DNA from: Marinomonas mediterranea MMB-1 | GTDB lineage: Bacteria > Pseudomonadota > Gammaproteobacteria > Pseudomonadales > Marinomonadaceae | Reading direction: 5' to 3' | DNA length: 64,000 nucleotides | NCBI RefSeq assembly: GCF_000192865.1 | Contig: NC_015276.1 | Coordinates: 744,001-808,000, forward strand | In this document: positions 34,078-42,926 of the stretch, piece after piece | Position numbering within the stretch: position 1 is the stretch's first letter | How the letters are laid out: each line of letters starts with the position of its first letter | Program-made: the position numbers and the translations under genes | Notes under the pieces: generated by a model | The model's database searches: none | What the model saw: only the letters and a program-made list of their open reading frames with translations | What the model was told of the DNA's origin: nothing

Positions 34078-36543
34078 CTATCTATCTAAGGGCATGGTTT
34101 GTGCCAGTTTCTTTATTTTCTCGATAATGGCATTTATCTCTTTGTTAAATATAGTCTTTTTGGAAAAATCCAACGCGATGATTTGTTCTAGCTCATGGTG
34201 TAAAATTGCAAAATGAATATCGTGATTCGCATTTTGAGAAAGCCAACTTAGCCATCGTAAGTCGTTAATGCCTGTGCGCATATTGATAAGGTCTGCGCGG
34301 ATGGTTGGGTAATCGCAGCTGTTTTTTTTCGGTAAAAAAAACTGTACGTCGTCCTCACGTCCGTCGGTTGGGTCGAACGGATGAGCGGTAGGCATTCGTC
34401 CATGCCATTGCCAAAAACCACCTGCTTTGGAGCGCCAAAGATACAGACCAGATGCATATCTTAGGTTTGGTAGGTTATAAAGGTAATAACGTACATTCGC
34501 TTGTTTGAGGGCTTCAAAGGAGGCTTTATTCAGACCGTAGCCTTGGTTAATGAGTACGTCCGAATATTGAGACACTAATGTCGAATGTTCACCGTGATTA
34601 AGCTGAGCGTAACGACGTAATGTCGGCAAAAAATCAGCCAGTTGAGTATTGAGCTGGTTGAGCTTTTCATCCATATCAATAAATAACCCCGGCTCATCAG
34701 CCAAAGACCATAAGGTATAAGGGTGTGATTGTTTCAGTGCTTGAAGCACACTAATTTGCTCATGCAAAGGTTGATTGACCATGCGTTTGAGCGGTGTATA
34801 AGCGGGAAATGGCGCTTGAAGCCCTGCCATCAATGGTGCTTGGATGGCCTTTTTAAACGCTTTAATTGATTCAGGCTTGGTCGATGGTGTGGGTAGTGCT
34901 GGCGCAACGCCAGAAACGCCAAGACGCTGTAAAAAACGATAGTCACACTGCGATTGCTCTATTGCAAGGTCAGTAGAAAACCAACTTAAGTGCGGCGCGT
35001 AATCCATATAGATACCGACCGGAACCGGCGATCGGGGCAAGTGAATGGGTAAATGAGCAAAGGTATGTTGGAGTGATCCATACGAGAAGGTCAGTGCTCC
35101 GATTGATGATGAGTGTTGACCAATGCGGCTGGTGGATTGTGTTTTTGCCTTTTTGATCTTAGCGAAGAGATACCATATGTCTCCCGTCTTCGCTTCGGTG
35201 TGTTGCGGATCAAAGGCTTCCAGATAGACTCGTTCAGTTAGCGCTCTTTCTTGACCGCCAACGCGTCCTAATATACGTTTTTCTTTTAACCATATTGCGT
35301 CTGTTATAGGCAAGGTGTGTGATAAGAGGTGTCCGTATGCCTGATCAAACTCAATTTTAAATTCTATTTGCTCGGAGTGAGCGACCCACGTCGTGTCATT
35401 GCCAAATAATGCAATGTTCGAGTGGTCTTGCCATTGATAGGGCGAAGGTAAGATTGGCCATTGTTCTATGAAGGCGTCTTTTCTGAGTTGATCGAATCTT
35501 GCCATAATGTTTTCCGACGCCTCGTTCCAAGGCGTGGCAATCACAGCGGATAAAAAGGTACCAGCCGGAACATCGCTCTCAAGGGTAATATGAAGTTGCT
35601 CGTTTTCTACCTTCACGACGGCGTCAATGGGGTTGCCTCGGTTGATCATAAAGCTATCCCAGAAGGGGTCTGCCATTCGCTTTGGCGAGTTGTTTTGATG
35701 CGGTTCTATGGTGCTTGAGGCTAGACTTCCACCTAGATCTGGTTGATTAAAATAATACTTTTCTTGCCATTGATCGGCATTGAGGTCTTGGGCTAAGACG
35801 GTTTGCTCGTTAATGACGACCTTACGTTTTAACGGATGAGGTAAATACTCCCATTCACCGATATCGCTCGTCCAAAGCCTGACTCGCCATAGTCCATTTT
35901 TTAAGGGCAAGGTAACGGATTGAATGCCTTCGAAACCGTCTCGAATTAACGCATCGTGATAGGGCCTATTACGTTGCCTTAGGTTCCCTCTTAACGGAAC
36001 GTCGTTTGGCTTTGTTAGACCGATTCCGCCAATGTCTTCCCATCTTGAACCTGGGGTGACGCCGTAAAAACCCCAAGCCCCTGTTTTTTGACTGCCAAAG
36101 TCCCACCCGACGAGTTGCGATGGTGCTGTGGGCTTAGAAGAAATGTGAGCGTCCAGAAGTTGAATATCGCCATCAATAGCCGCGTAATATAGACGCCGAA
36201 TTTGATCGGCAGAAAAAGCGAATTTGTGACCTGTCTTTAAACTGTCTAAATCAAGTCGAACTGTAAATTGCCCTTGGCTGAGTAATTGCTCGTGATTAAA
36301 ACGTGAAAAATAATGATGGCTTTTGGGATGGTCGATTCGTACGAGCAGTCGAGCTTGTTTAGAAAGTACCTTGCCTTTTAGAACCAGTTCTTTGCCTTTT
36401 TCAATCCCTTCGTCATAGCGCCATAACTGTTTTTTTGTTCCTTGTGAAAAGGAAAGTGGCTCGTTTGACGAAGGGGCAGCACTGAATGCGAAGCCCGCAT
36501 ATAAAAGGCTGCTAAGGCAAAGTAGGGCATTAACGTAGCTCAA
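34078..36543 (-). CDS. Large secreted protein, possible glycoside hydrolase (DUF4091/GH123-like C-terminus)
   Basis: 821 residues with a signal peptide (LLCLSSLLYAGFAFSA). The first 380 residues look like beta-rich accessory domains (WDFGSQKTGAWGFYGVTPGSRW is reminiscent of a carbohydrate-binding or jelly-roll part); the last 300 resemble a TIM-barrel hydrolase with TLWSLADEPGL, where an Asp-Glu pair sits as in GH123, and YASGLYLWRSKAGGFWQW. No ATG is available: it starts at a TTG with AGAGG 6 bases upstream and overlaps the preceding gene by 14 bases, suggesting translational coupling. I know of no counterpart in the V. fischeri syp cluster. Enzyme activity is inference. Confidence 0.55.
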   Translation of the reverse strand: MSYVNALLCLSSLLYAGFAFSAAPSSNEPLSFSQGTKKQLWRYDEGIEKGKELVLKGKVLSKQARLLVRIDHPKSHHYFSRFNHEQLLSQGQFTVRLDLDSLKTGHKFAFSADQIRRLYYAAIDGDIQLLDAHISSKPTAPSQLVGWDFGSQKTGAWGFYGVTPGSRWEDIGGIGLTKPNDVPLRGNLRQRNRPYHDALIRDGFEGIQSVTLPLKNGLWRVRLWTSDIGEWEYLPHPLKRKVVINEQTVLAQDLNADQWQEKYYFNQPDLGGSLASSTIEPHQNNSPKRMADPFWDSFMINRGNPIDAVVKVENEQLHITLESDVPAGTFLSAVIATPWNEASENIMARFDQLRKDAFIEQWPILPSPYQWQDHSNIALFGNDTTWVAHSEQIEFKIEFDQAYGHLLSHTLPITDAIWLKEKRILGRVGGQERALTERVYLEAFDPQHTEAKTGDIWYLFAKIKKAKTQSTSRIGQHSSSIGALTFSYGSLQHTFAHLPIHLPRSPVPVGIYMDYAPHLSWFSTDLAIEQSQCDYRFLQRLGVSGVAPALPTPSTKPESIKAFKKAIQAPLMAGLQAPFPAYTPLKRMVNQPLHEQISVLQALKQSHPYTLWSLADEPGLFIDMDEKLNQLNTQLADFLPTLRRYAQLNHGEHSTLVSQYSDVLINQGYGLNKASFEALKQANVRYYLYNLPNLRYASGLYLWRSKAGGFWQWHGRMPTAHPFDPTDGREDDVQFFLPKKNSCDYPTIRADLINMRTGINDLRWLSWLSQNANHDIHFAILHHELEQIIALDFSKKTIFNKEINAIIEKIKKLAQTMPLDR

Positions 36544-37789
36544 TGAAAGCCTCTTTTCTTCGATCGTTTGGCATTAATTTGGATACTCCTCGCTTCTCAT
36601 TGAGTGCTGCGAGCACATAATGGTGGGCCAATTCGGCTTTGCGAGACCAGTCGTCGCGCTTTACCAAATTGGATTGTGTGATGCGCCGTTCTTGTTTTGC
36701 AGCCTTTGAAAGCGTCTCTTGTGTCGAAATCACCTCACTCAGCTTCTTGATAAAATCGTCGTCTTCACGCACTAATGTTATGACGGAGTCATAAGTACGA
36801 GCGGCTTTAAAATCAGTGCAAACAATTGGTGTGCCAGATGCTAAATACTCTCTGAGTTTTAGCGGATTACAGTGCTGTATTTGCTGACAATGTTTAAACG
36901 GCAAGAGCGCGATATCCCAGTGTTGAACATAGGCTGCCAATTGTGAGTGAGGCATGGCGGGTAAGACTTTGACGTTTGGCTTGTTCAGCAGTGTCTTTGT
37001 ATCGGTATGAATGGCACCAATGAGCATAATGGTCCAATCAGGATAATGGTCAGCAATGGCTTCCAACAGGTCGATATCGACCCAGTCAGCCAATTGACCA
37101 TAAAACCCCAGCGTTTTCGTTTGTGGGAAGCCTTCGGGGGCAGCACGCCGCTGTGAGAATTGATGATAGTCAACGCCATGCTCAAGCAGTCGTGTTTTGT
37201 GCGCAGGGAAACGCTCTGCAAGGGCTTCGCTGGCCGTTAAAATAAGGTCGCACTTTTCGACCAATTCGTCTTCCATTTTTCCAATGACATTGTGGTCGAC
37301 ACCGGCCAGCGCTCTAAAGTCATCCCCACAGTAGTAAACGCTGATTTCTTCGTTGCATTGTCCAATCATATCGACCGCAGACGGCAATGAAAGCCAAAGC
37401 GCATGAGGAGATTTGGGTAACGATGCATGCGCGTTTTGTACTTGTTTGGAAAGCCAATACTGGTTTGCTTTGCGCGCAAGCTTTAGCCCGTATAAAGGGA
37501 CGGCTTTGGGCGAGAGTATTGTTTGTGGCGTTGACTCAGCGACTTGTACTGGCACACTTTGTAATAAAGGAGATTCTGTGCCGCTTGATGAGTGCGTCGA
37601 GGTGTTACGCGCCATCATTTTTTTACCTTTCTCATACAGGCGTTTTAAATCATGAGCGGAAAGCTTAGGCTGACGCAAACCAATCGAGTTCATCCAGACA
37701 ACGTGCTCTTTCGCCGATAGATACCGAAACAAATGTTGTGTGCTACTCGGGTGAGATCCCCAGTCTTCTCCAAATACGGTCCATTTCAT
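36530..37789 (-). CDS. Glycosyltransferase, GT-B fold (SypN position)
   Basis: 419 residues. N-terminal MKWTVFGEDWGSHPSSTQHLF, then a Ser/Thr/Pro-rich insertion at about 60-95, YYCGDDFRALAGVDH, LILTASEALAERF and a GT4-like donor domain (LGFYGQLADWVDIDLLE, IMLIGAI, NPLKLREYLASGTPIVCTD). The NPxKLREYLASGxPIV block is typical of GT4 enzymes of exopolysaccharide loci. Its ATG overlaps the upstream stop (ATGA), with GGAG before it. Confidence 0.84.
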   Translation of the reverse strand: MKWTVFGEDWGSHPSSTQHLFRYLSAKEHVVWMNSIGLRQPKLSAHDLKRLYEKGKKMMARNTSTHSSSGTESPLLQSVPVQVAESTPQTILSPKAVPLYGLKLARKANQYWLSKQVQNAHASLPKSPHALWLSLPSAVDMIGQCNEEISVYYCGDDFRALAGVDHNVIGKMEDELVEKCDLILTASEALAERFPAHKTRLLEHGVDYHQFSQRRAAPEGFPQTKTLGFYGQLADWVDIDLLEAIADHYPDWTIMLIGAIHTDTKTLLNKPNVKVLPAMPHSQLAAYVQHWDIALLPFKHCQQIQHCNPLKLREYLASGTPIVCTDFKAARTYDSVITLVREDDDFIKKLSEVISTQETLSKAAKQERRITQSNLVKRDDWSRKAELAHHYVLAALNEKRGVSKLMPNDRRKEAFIELR

Positions 37790-38598
37790 GATAGCTCTCC
37801 TTTTTCCATCGTAACGTTTGTTGGCGCTTGTTCTGTTTGTAAGCTCTCTTGCTCATAGCGTTCTTGTTCAGAGCATTTCTGCTCAGAACATTCCGGGGCA
37901 GACAGCGCTCTAATTACTTTAGCTGGGTTTCCAGCAGCGACGACGTTATCAGGGATGCTTTTTGTAACCACACTGCCTGCTCCAATGATGCTGTTACGGC
38001 CGATGGTGACGCCGCCGAGTACCGTAACGTTGGTACCAAGCCAGACATTCTCTTTAAGATGGATGTTGCCAACTTGTGAATCGAGTTCAGGTAGCCCTTT
38101 TGCTCTATCGACGGGGTTGATAGGGTGACCTGGATAGCCCGCTAAAAATGCTTTGCCAGCCATCCTTACATTGTCTTCTAGAATGACGTCTTGCCCGACT
38201 GCAATATTGCTTTGCCAGCCAATATCGACATTGTCACCGACAATAAAGCGCGGTGTTTGTGACCCCCAGCGGGCGGAGACAGTACTGATGCCAGACCAAC
38301 GACAGCCTTTGCCGACACGGATTTCTGGGTTGCCTAAGATCTGCGGCATGCCAGAATAGAGGTATAAGTGTTTGCCGCCTTGAATTTGGCTTTTGAATAA
38401 CGGTGTCCAGTAGAGCCTTCTTGTTAAACTTGCGACAAGGGTCGCCGTGCTTTTATGCAAAAACAGCAGGCTTTTTGTGAGTAGTGGTATGCATGGCATT
38501 TCTAATTGCTGGCATGAGTACCAAATACCACGAACACTTCTTGCCGCAGGGGTTTTGCTGGTCTTAGCCCAATACTTTACTGACTGAATAGATTGCAT
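37786..38598 (-). CDS. Left-handed beta-helix acyltransferase (SypM-like)
   Basis: 270 residues. Hexapeptide-repeat acetyltransferase: the region 90-235 carries IGWQSNIAVGQDVILEDNV, then VWLGTNVTVLGGVTIGRNS and IIGAGSVVTKSIPDNVVAAGNPAKVI, the common ending of the family. Probably O-acetylates a repeat-unit sugar from acetyl-CoA. The C-terminal tail has short acidic repeats (CSEQKCSEQERYEQES) of unknown use. Within the JKLMN-like order. Confidence 0.86.
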   Translation of the reverse strand: MQSIQSVKYWAKTSKTPAARSVRGIWYSCQQLEMPCIPLLTKSLLFLHKSTATLVASLTRRLYWTPLFKSQIQGGKHLYLYSGMPQILGNPEIRVGKGCRWSGISTVSARWGSQTPRFIVGDNVDIGWQSNIAVGQDVILEDNVRMAGKAFLAGYPGHPINPVDRAKGLPELDSQVGNIHLKENVWLGTNVTVLGGVTIGRNSIIGAGSVVTKSIPDNVVAAGNPAKVIRALSAPECSEQKCSEQERYEQESLQTEQAPTNVTMEKGELS

Positions 38599-38630
38599 GA
38601 GATCGTCCTCTTTGTCTCTGTATCGTCAGA

Positions 38631-40100
38631 TCACGCATGGCTGCGTGAGCGCTTATCTTGTGTTATTGCATCCTCTGTGCCATTCGCAATTTGCATTTTT
38701 TTCGCGTCGTTTTGCGTTCTGACAGAAGCAAGGATGGGCGCTAAATTTGCCGACACCGCCATGCTGAGAGCGAATAGGATATAGATAGGCCACGTAAAGC
38801 CTTGAGTAAGAAACGTGCCTGATACCATCACACCAATAACACCCGCTAAGGTCGCTTGTGCGCTGACGGCCAAGGGCGCAGGAATCGATCGTTTATGGTC
38901 TTCGTCTTTCAGTGCGCGATTGAGAGATTTCACTTGTTTTATGTTGTTAATCAGTAAGCGGATTACCATCGTCGTAAAGGCGATAAAGCCTGTGAAACCG
39001 GTTTCCGCCAAGACGCCAAGCCATGTGCTATGTACCGCGTGGTTCTTACCGTCCCAGTGAGGACTGTAGAAAAAATAGTTCACATAGAAATTGTTGAGTC
39101 CAACGCCACTGAACGGATTGGAGACCGCCATGTTCCACGCCGCTTGCCATGCGTAGATACGGCCCATTGCTGATGCATCGATGCCGTCTTCCGCAGCGCC
39201 ACCAGATGCCCGATCTGAAATGCCTGCAAGGGCAAGCAAGAGCATGGCAGCGGATCCTGCTAGAGTGATTAACAGCACTTTATTTTTTACTTTTTGCCAC
39301 GCAAATACACCGGTCACCGACATGATGCCAAGTAAGCCGCCTCGGCTTTGTGTCGCGATAATGGCAGAGACAATTAGGATATAGCCGCATAAGCCCAAGA
39401 ATTTCAAAAAACGCTTATTGTCAGGTGAAAACATAATGGCCAACGCGAAGCTGGTGGGAAACAGAAGTACCAGCGCAAGGTCATTTGGGTCACCAAGCAT
39501 CGAACCGATGTCGCGGCCAATGGTGACGCGGGTACCTTCGACTAGGCCGATACCGTTCATCTTATTTTGTAAGGCGATGATGGCAATGACACTGCCGACG
39601 ATTAAGATTCCCCAGTTGCAAATTGCAAAATCTCGTTTGCATTTTAGTAACCAAGCGATGATAAAGACCATGACCGTGATTTTGACAAAATTACCGGTCC
39701 AAGCGGCAATGGCTTCGCCACGATTACTCGCAAACATGAGTCCAATGGTGACAAAGGCGAAGAAGACAATAAAGCCAGTCATATGGCTATTCCAATAGGG
39801 TTTTATTTCCTTAGTAAGCAACATATGCCAAGCAGCAACCCCTAGCGACCCAAGCGCAAGCAACTGAGGAATCTTTAACGAGTACAGGGCAGGAAACGCT
39901 TCGTGAATTCTGAAGAACGAAAACAAGATAAAGCCCATGCAAATCCAGATAGAACTTTTTAGCGCAACCCAGGCTGCAAGTGGCAAAAACACCAAGGGTA
40001 AAATCAGGAACGGGTGAGGTAATTTCCACCAGATAAGACCGATGATTCCGCAAAGGCTCAATGCCAGTCCAGCACGTTGAAGGTTAGAGTAAGTTTGCAT
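38631..40100 (-). CDS. O-antigen ligase / Wzy-family polymerase (SypL-like)
   Basis: 489 residues from the ATG at 40,100, with GGGAGG 4 bases upstream; the frame opens at a TTG 12 bases earlier. About 11-12 membrane segments and the Wzy_C domain (ATQSRGGLLGIMSVTGVFAW, then the long loop with NPFSGVGLNNF and HAVHSTWLGVLAETGFTGF). The short cytoplasmic C-tail is basic. Polymerises or ligates lipid-linked units. It overlaps the flippase gene by 17 bases. An exact LuxO-type palindrome lies inside the gene at 39,616. Confidence 0.88.
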   Translation of the reverse strand: MQTYSNLQRAGLALSLCGIIGLIWWKLPHPFLILPLVFLPLAAWVALKSSIWICMGFILFSFFRIHEAFPALYSLKIPQLLALGSLGVAAWHMLLTKEIKPYWNSHMTGFIVFFAFVTIGLMFASNRGEAIAAWTGNFVKITVMVFIIAWLLKCKRDFAICNWGILIVGSVIAIIALQNKMNGIGLVEGTRVTIGRDIGSMLGDPNDLALVLLFPTSFALAIMFSPDNKRFLKFLGLCGYILIVSAIIATQSRGGLLGIMSVTGVFAWQKVKNKVLLITLAGSAAMLLLALAGISDRASGGAAEDGIDASAMGRIYAWQAAWNMAVSNPFSGVGLNNFYVNYFFYSPHWDGKNHAVHSTWLGVLAETGFTGFIAFTTMVIRLLINNIKQVKSLNRALKDEDHKRSIPAPLAVSAQATLAGVIGVMVSGTFLTQGFTWPIYILFALSMAVSANLAPILASVRTQNDAKKMQIANGTEDAITQDKRSRSHA

Positions 40101-41565
40101 AAGGCCTCCCAAGTTTTACGATCCAGACAAGACTGGCAATGGAAGCGCATAATGGAACCGTCAAAGGAGCGACGAAAGCCATGGCGTCGGAACCTGAGAA
40201 AGACGGCAACATCATTGAAGTCAAAATTGCGATCATCAATATCACCACAAGGCCCAGTATGCCTTTGGTTAAAAGAGTGAGTGGGTAACGAATGTGAAGC
40301 ACTCGCTGACTGACAATCCAATATGCGATTAGACGACCAAATTGACTGAACACAAAGGTATAGAGCGCGCCGTGTACACCGTATAAGGCGATCAAAATAG
40401 GGAAGCACATCGCGCAAAAAGCGCCCGTGCTCAATTCGATATACATCTGTGCGCGACTGTTTTCACTGCTAAAGCAGCCTAAGTTGTACAAGGCCCCCCA
40501 TTGCTTTAAAACGCCGGCAGCCAAAAGCCAAGGTAAGAAATGCATGGCTTCTAAAATAGCGTCGTCAAAAAGGAGTGTAATCAGCCATTCTGACCAGAAC
40601 CAAATCAATAAGCTGGTGGTCATAGCAATCAGAACGCCAAGCGTTGCACCAGTACCAGCACTGTTTAACTTTGACGCGTCTGATAAGACATTCATGCGCC
40701 TCGCGTACCACCACAATAAATACGGTTGATTACATAGGGCTGCGATGAGAAAAAACTTAATGGCGATTGCATAGGCGGCCAACTGTTCTGGTGAGATATA
40801 TTGCGCCAAAATCACAATTTCCATTCCTTGGGATGCGTACATTGCCAGTCCACTTAAAACGAATGGCCAGCCGTAGCGAAGTGTTTGCCAAAGAGACGGT
40901 TTGTTGAACTGAATCCCCGTGCTTTTCAGCTGATGGGCGATCAATTCGATGGCTTGCAGTAAGCTGGCGGCTAATGACGCGAAAAGTAAAAAAGTCAGAC
41001 CATAGTCATAGCTCAAACCGATGACGGTTAAAGCGCTATACACAAGGGTACGCATTAACATTGAACGTAAAAACAGAAAGGCTTTTTCTTCCATTCTTAG
41101 CCAAGCTAGACACAGCCCTAATACCCCTTCTAATGAAATGATCAATGTGCAGAGCAGCAGTTCGGTGGCCGACAGGGTCGTTATTTGATTGATTAAGGGT
41201 AACGTCATGGAAAAGCTTAAAAAGACGCTCACGATGATCAATATTGCCATACATAACGCGGTCCCGATGAGTTGAGCAACAATCTGCCTTTTGTCGGCGT
41301 CATTCGTTGCTTTACCAGCTTGGCGGTACAACAGGTTGACCATACCAAAGCTCACAATAATCACTGCGCCGTTCAATAAGGCGATAACGGTCTCGAGACG
41401 GGCAAATTCAATCAACCCAAGGCGGCTTGCAACGAATGGCAGCAGAAATAAGCTGATAGCCTTGGAAAGAATAATACCGATGGCATAACACGCTTGTTGC
41501 ATCAACGCACTTTGTGTAGCGAATAGTGCGTCTAGTTTCTGCTTAAATATCGCGAGCGGTTTCAT
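40084..41565 (-). CDS. Oligosaccharide flippase, Wzx-type (SypK-like)
   Basis: 493 residues from the ATG at 41,565 (MKPLAIFKQKLDAL), with AAGGG 8 bases upstream; the frame opens at a TTG 30 bases earlier. Twelve or so membrane segments of the polysaccharide transporter (MOP) superfamily; the first reads QACYAIGIILSKAISLFLLPFVASRLG. It moves lipid-linked repeat units across the inner membrane. Flanked by glycosyltransferase and ligase. Confidence 0.87.
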   Translation of the reverse strand: MKPLAIFKQKLDALFATQSALMQQACYAIGIILSKAISLFLLPFVASRLGLIEFARLETVIALLNGAVIIVSFGMVNLLYRQAGKATNDADKRQIVAQLIGTALCMAILIIVSVFLSFSMTLPLINQITTLSATELLLCTLIISLEGVLGLCLAWLRMEEKAFLFLRSMLMRTLVYSALTVIGLSYDYGLTFLLFASLAASLLQAIELIAHQLKSTGIQFNKPSLWQTLRYGWPFVLSGLAMYASQGMEIVILAQYISPEQLAAYAIAIKFFLIAALCNQPYLLWWYARRMNVLSDASKLNSAGTGATLGVLIAMTTSLLIWFWSEWLITLLFDDAILEAMHFLPWLLAAGVLKQWGALYNLGCFSSENSRAQMYIELSTGAFCAMCFPILIALYGVHGALYTFVFSQFGRLIAYWIVSQRVLHIRYPLTLLTKGILGLVVILMIAILTSMMLPSFSGSDAMAFVAPLTVPLCASIASLVWIVKLGRPYANLL

Positions 41566-41575
41566 TGTAGGTCCC

Positions 41576-42763
41576 TTACTGATGACTGTTTTCAAAGGCT
41601 TGTGACAAATACTTAACCTGATCGTCGATCAAAAAGTGGGTTAAGAGGTGGTCATAGGCTAAATTTGCCATGGCACGCTTGTCTTCCTCACTCATGTCCA
41701 AAAACTCCGTCATACACTGAGCGAGAGAAAGAGAGCAGCCCGATTTGGTGACTTTCGCTAACGGGTTGTTATCTGCTTTATTGTTTAGCATTTCTAAGCA
41801 AGCGCGTATGTCGGTCGTGATAATCGGAAGCTTCAACATCATGGCTTCTTTTATGACCAATGGGCCTGTGTCTTGTGTACCAGCGGGCGTGACAATAAAT
41901 GGCGCGATAAGACCGCTGTAATGAGCGTAGTGTCTGTTGACCCAATCAGCCTGTTTCGCGCCTAAAAAATGAACGACGTCATCTAGGTTTAAAATACGAC
42001 AGGTTTCATGCAGCTCTTGTTTAAGTGGGCCGTCTCCCACAATGTCAATGTGAGGCCTTTTCGCTTTTGGAATCGATGCCAATGCTTGCAGTAATACAAA
42101 CAAGCCTTTCGTTTCAGACAGTCTGCCTATGTAAAGCAAGCGTTTGGCTTGATAGTTGGGTTCACCTACGTTTTCCACTTTGGATACATCAACGCCGCAT
42201 CTTACTTTGACAATGTTTGAGGACGGCGCGAGTTTTTTCATATCCTCTTTCATCATGTCGCAAACGGCGACTGCGAACGTCGCGTTGGACAGTTTGAGTG
42301 GTAAGTCCGACGGTGTTTTGTAGATGTCGTAGCCGTGACAAGTAAAAGAGATCGGAAGGCCCGTAAGTTTTGCGGCCACAATCGCGGTCGCTGTGCTGGC
42401 TAAACCGAAATGCGCATGTATGTGCTGACATTTCGACTGTTTCACGAAAACAGCGAGTTTTGCGCCATACCAAAGAAGAGATCGTTTTGGCAGTCCAGCT
42501 TGCTGATTTACAAATTGCATTGCATTTTGCAAACCGCGACCAGACGAGATTAGCATTTTCAAAGAGTCTCTCCAGTCAATGCTTTTTAATTCGATGGCGC
42601 TTCTTGCCAGCTCATTATCATCGTACTGACCACCCTCTGTTCGAGTGTCAAACGTTGCAAGCTTAACAGTATGGTTTAGTCGCTGTAACGCCCTGATTTC
42701 ATTACCAATAAAGGTTTCTGATAAAACCGGAAAGGCCGTTGCTATGTAGGCAATATTTTTCAT
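41576..42763 (-). CDS. Glycosyltransferase family 4 (SypJ-like)
   Basis: 395 residues. Begins MKNIAYIATAFPVLSETFIGNEI, the start common to WcaL/AmsK-type enzymes; HIHAHFGLASTATA, SFTCHGYDIYKTP, RLLYIGRLSETKGLFVLLQAL, DIVGDGPL and the donor site with GTQDTGPLVIKEAM follow. Retaining GT-B. First gene of the long minus-strand biosynthetic unit, behind the sigma-54 promoter at 42,889; AAGGAAGAG precedes the ATG. An exact LuxO-type palindrome lies inside the coding sequence at 42,520. Confidence 0.88.
   Translation of the reverse strand: MKNIAYIATAFPVLSETFIGNEIRALQRLNHTVKLATFDTRTEGGQYDDNELARSAIELKSIDWRDSLKMLISSGRGLQNAMQFVNQQAGLPKRSLLWYGAKLAVFVKQSKCQHIHAHFGLASTATAIVAAKLTGLPISFTCHGYDIYKTPSDLPLKLSNATFAVAVCDMMKEDMKKLAPSSNIVKVRCGVDVSKVENVGEPNYQAKRLLYIGRLSETKGLFVLLQALASIPKAKRPHIDIVGDGPLKQELHETCRILNLDDVVHFLGAKQADWVNRHYAHYSGLIAPFIVTPAGTQDTGPLVIKEAMMLKLPIITTDIRACLEMLNNKADNNPLAKVTKSGCSLSLAQCMTEFLDMSEEDKRAMANLAYDHLLTHFLIDDQVKYLSQAFENSHQ
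42520..42532. promoter_or_regulatory. Intragenic LuxO-type site
   Basis: TTGCA-TTT-TGCAA, an exact match, inside the GT4 coding sequence. It is about 280 bases upstream of the plus-strand sigma-54 promoter at 42,801 and about 360 bases downstream of the minus-strand one at 42,905. The intergenic region itself has no such site, so this may be the enhancer for one or both. Confidence 0.45.
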
Positions 42764-42800
42764 GTTTACTCTTCCTTATTTATCCGTCTCTTGGAAGACG

Positions 42801-42818
42801 TTGGCACATTGAATGCTT
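42801..42818 (+). promoter_or_regulatory. Sigma-54 promoter candidate for the GT2 gene at 42,927
   Basis: TTGGCAC-ATTGA-ATGCT with GG and GC 12 bases apart; one mismatch in the -12 half. Predicted start near 42,829, so the leader would run through the opposing promoter. Confidence 0.58.
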
Positions 42819-42888
42819 AGTAAGTTATGTCGAGTAACTGAATCTTCCCTCTAAAAAGGGCCAACAAAGCATTCTTAACATTAACTAG

Positions 42889-42905
42889 AGCAAGCTAAGT
42901 GCCAA
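42889..42905 (-). promoter_or_regulatory. Sigma-54 promoter of the biosynthetic operon
   Basis: Minus strand TTGGCAC-TTAGC-TTGCT, a full match to TTGGCAC-N5-TTGCW. Predicted start near 42,878, 115 bases before the GT4 ATG at 42,763. It would drive ten genes down to 29,546. Confidence 0.78.
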
Positions 42906-42926
42906 CCCGAAATTGAGGATAAAAAT

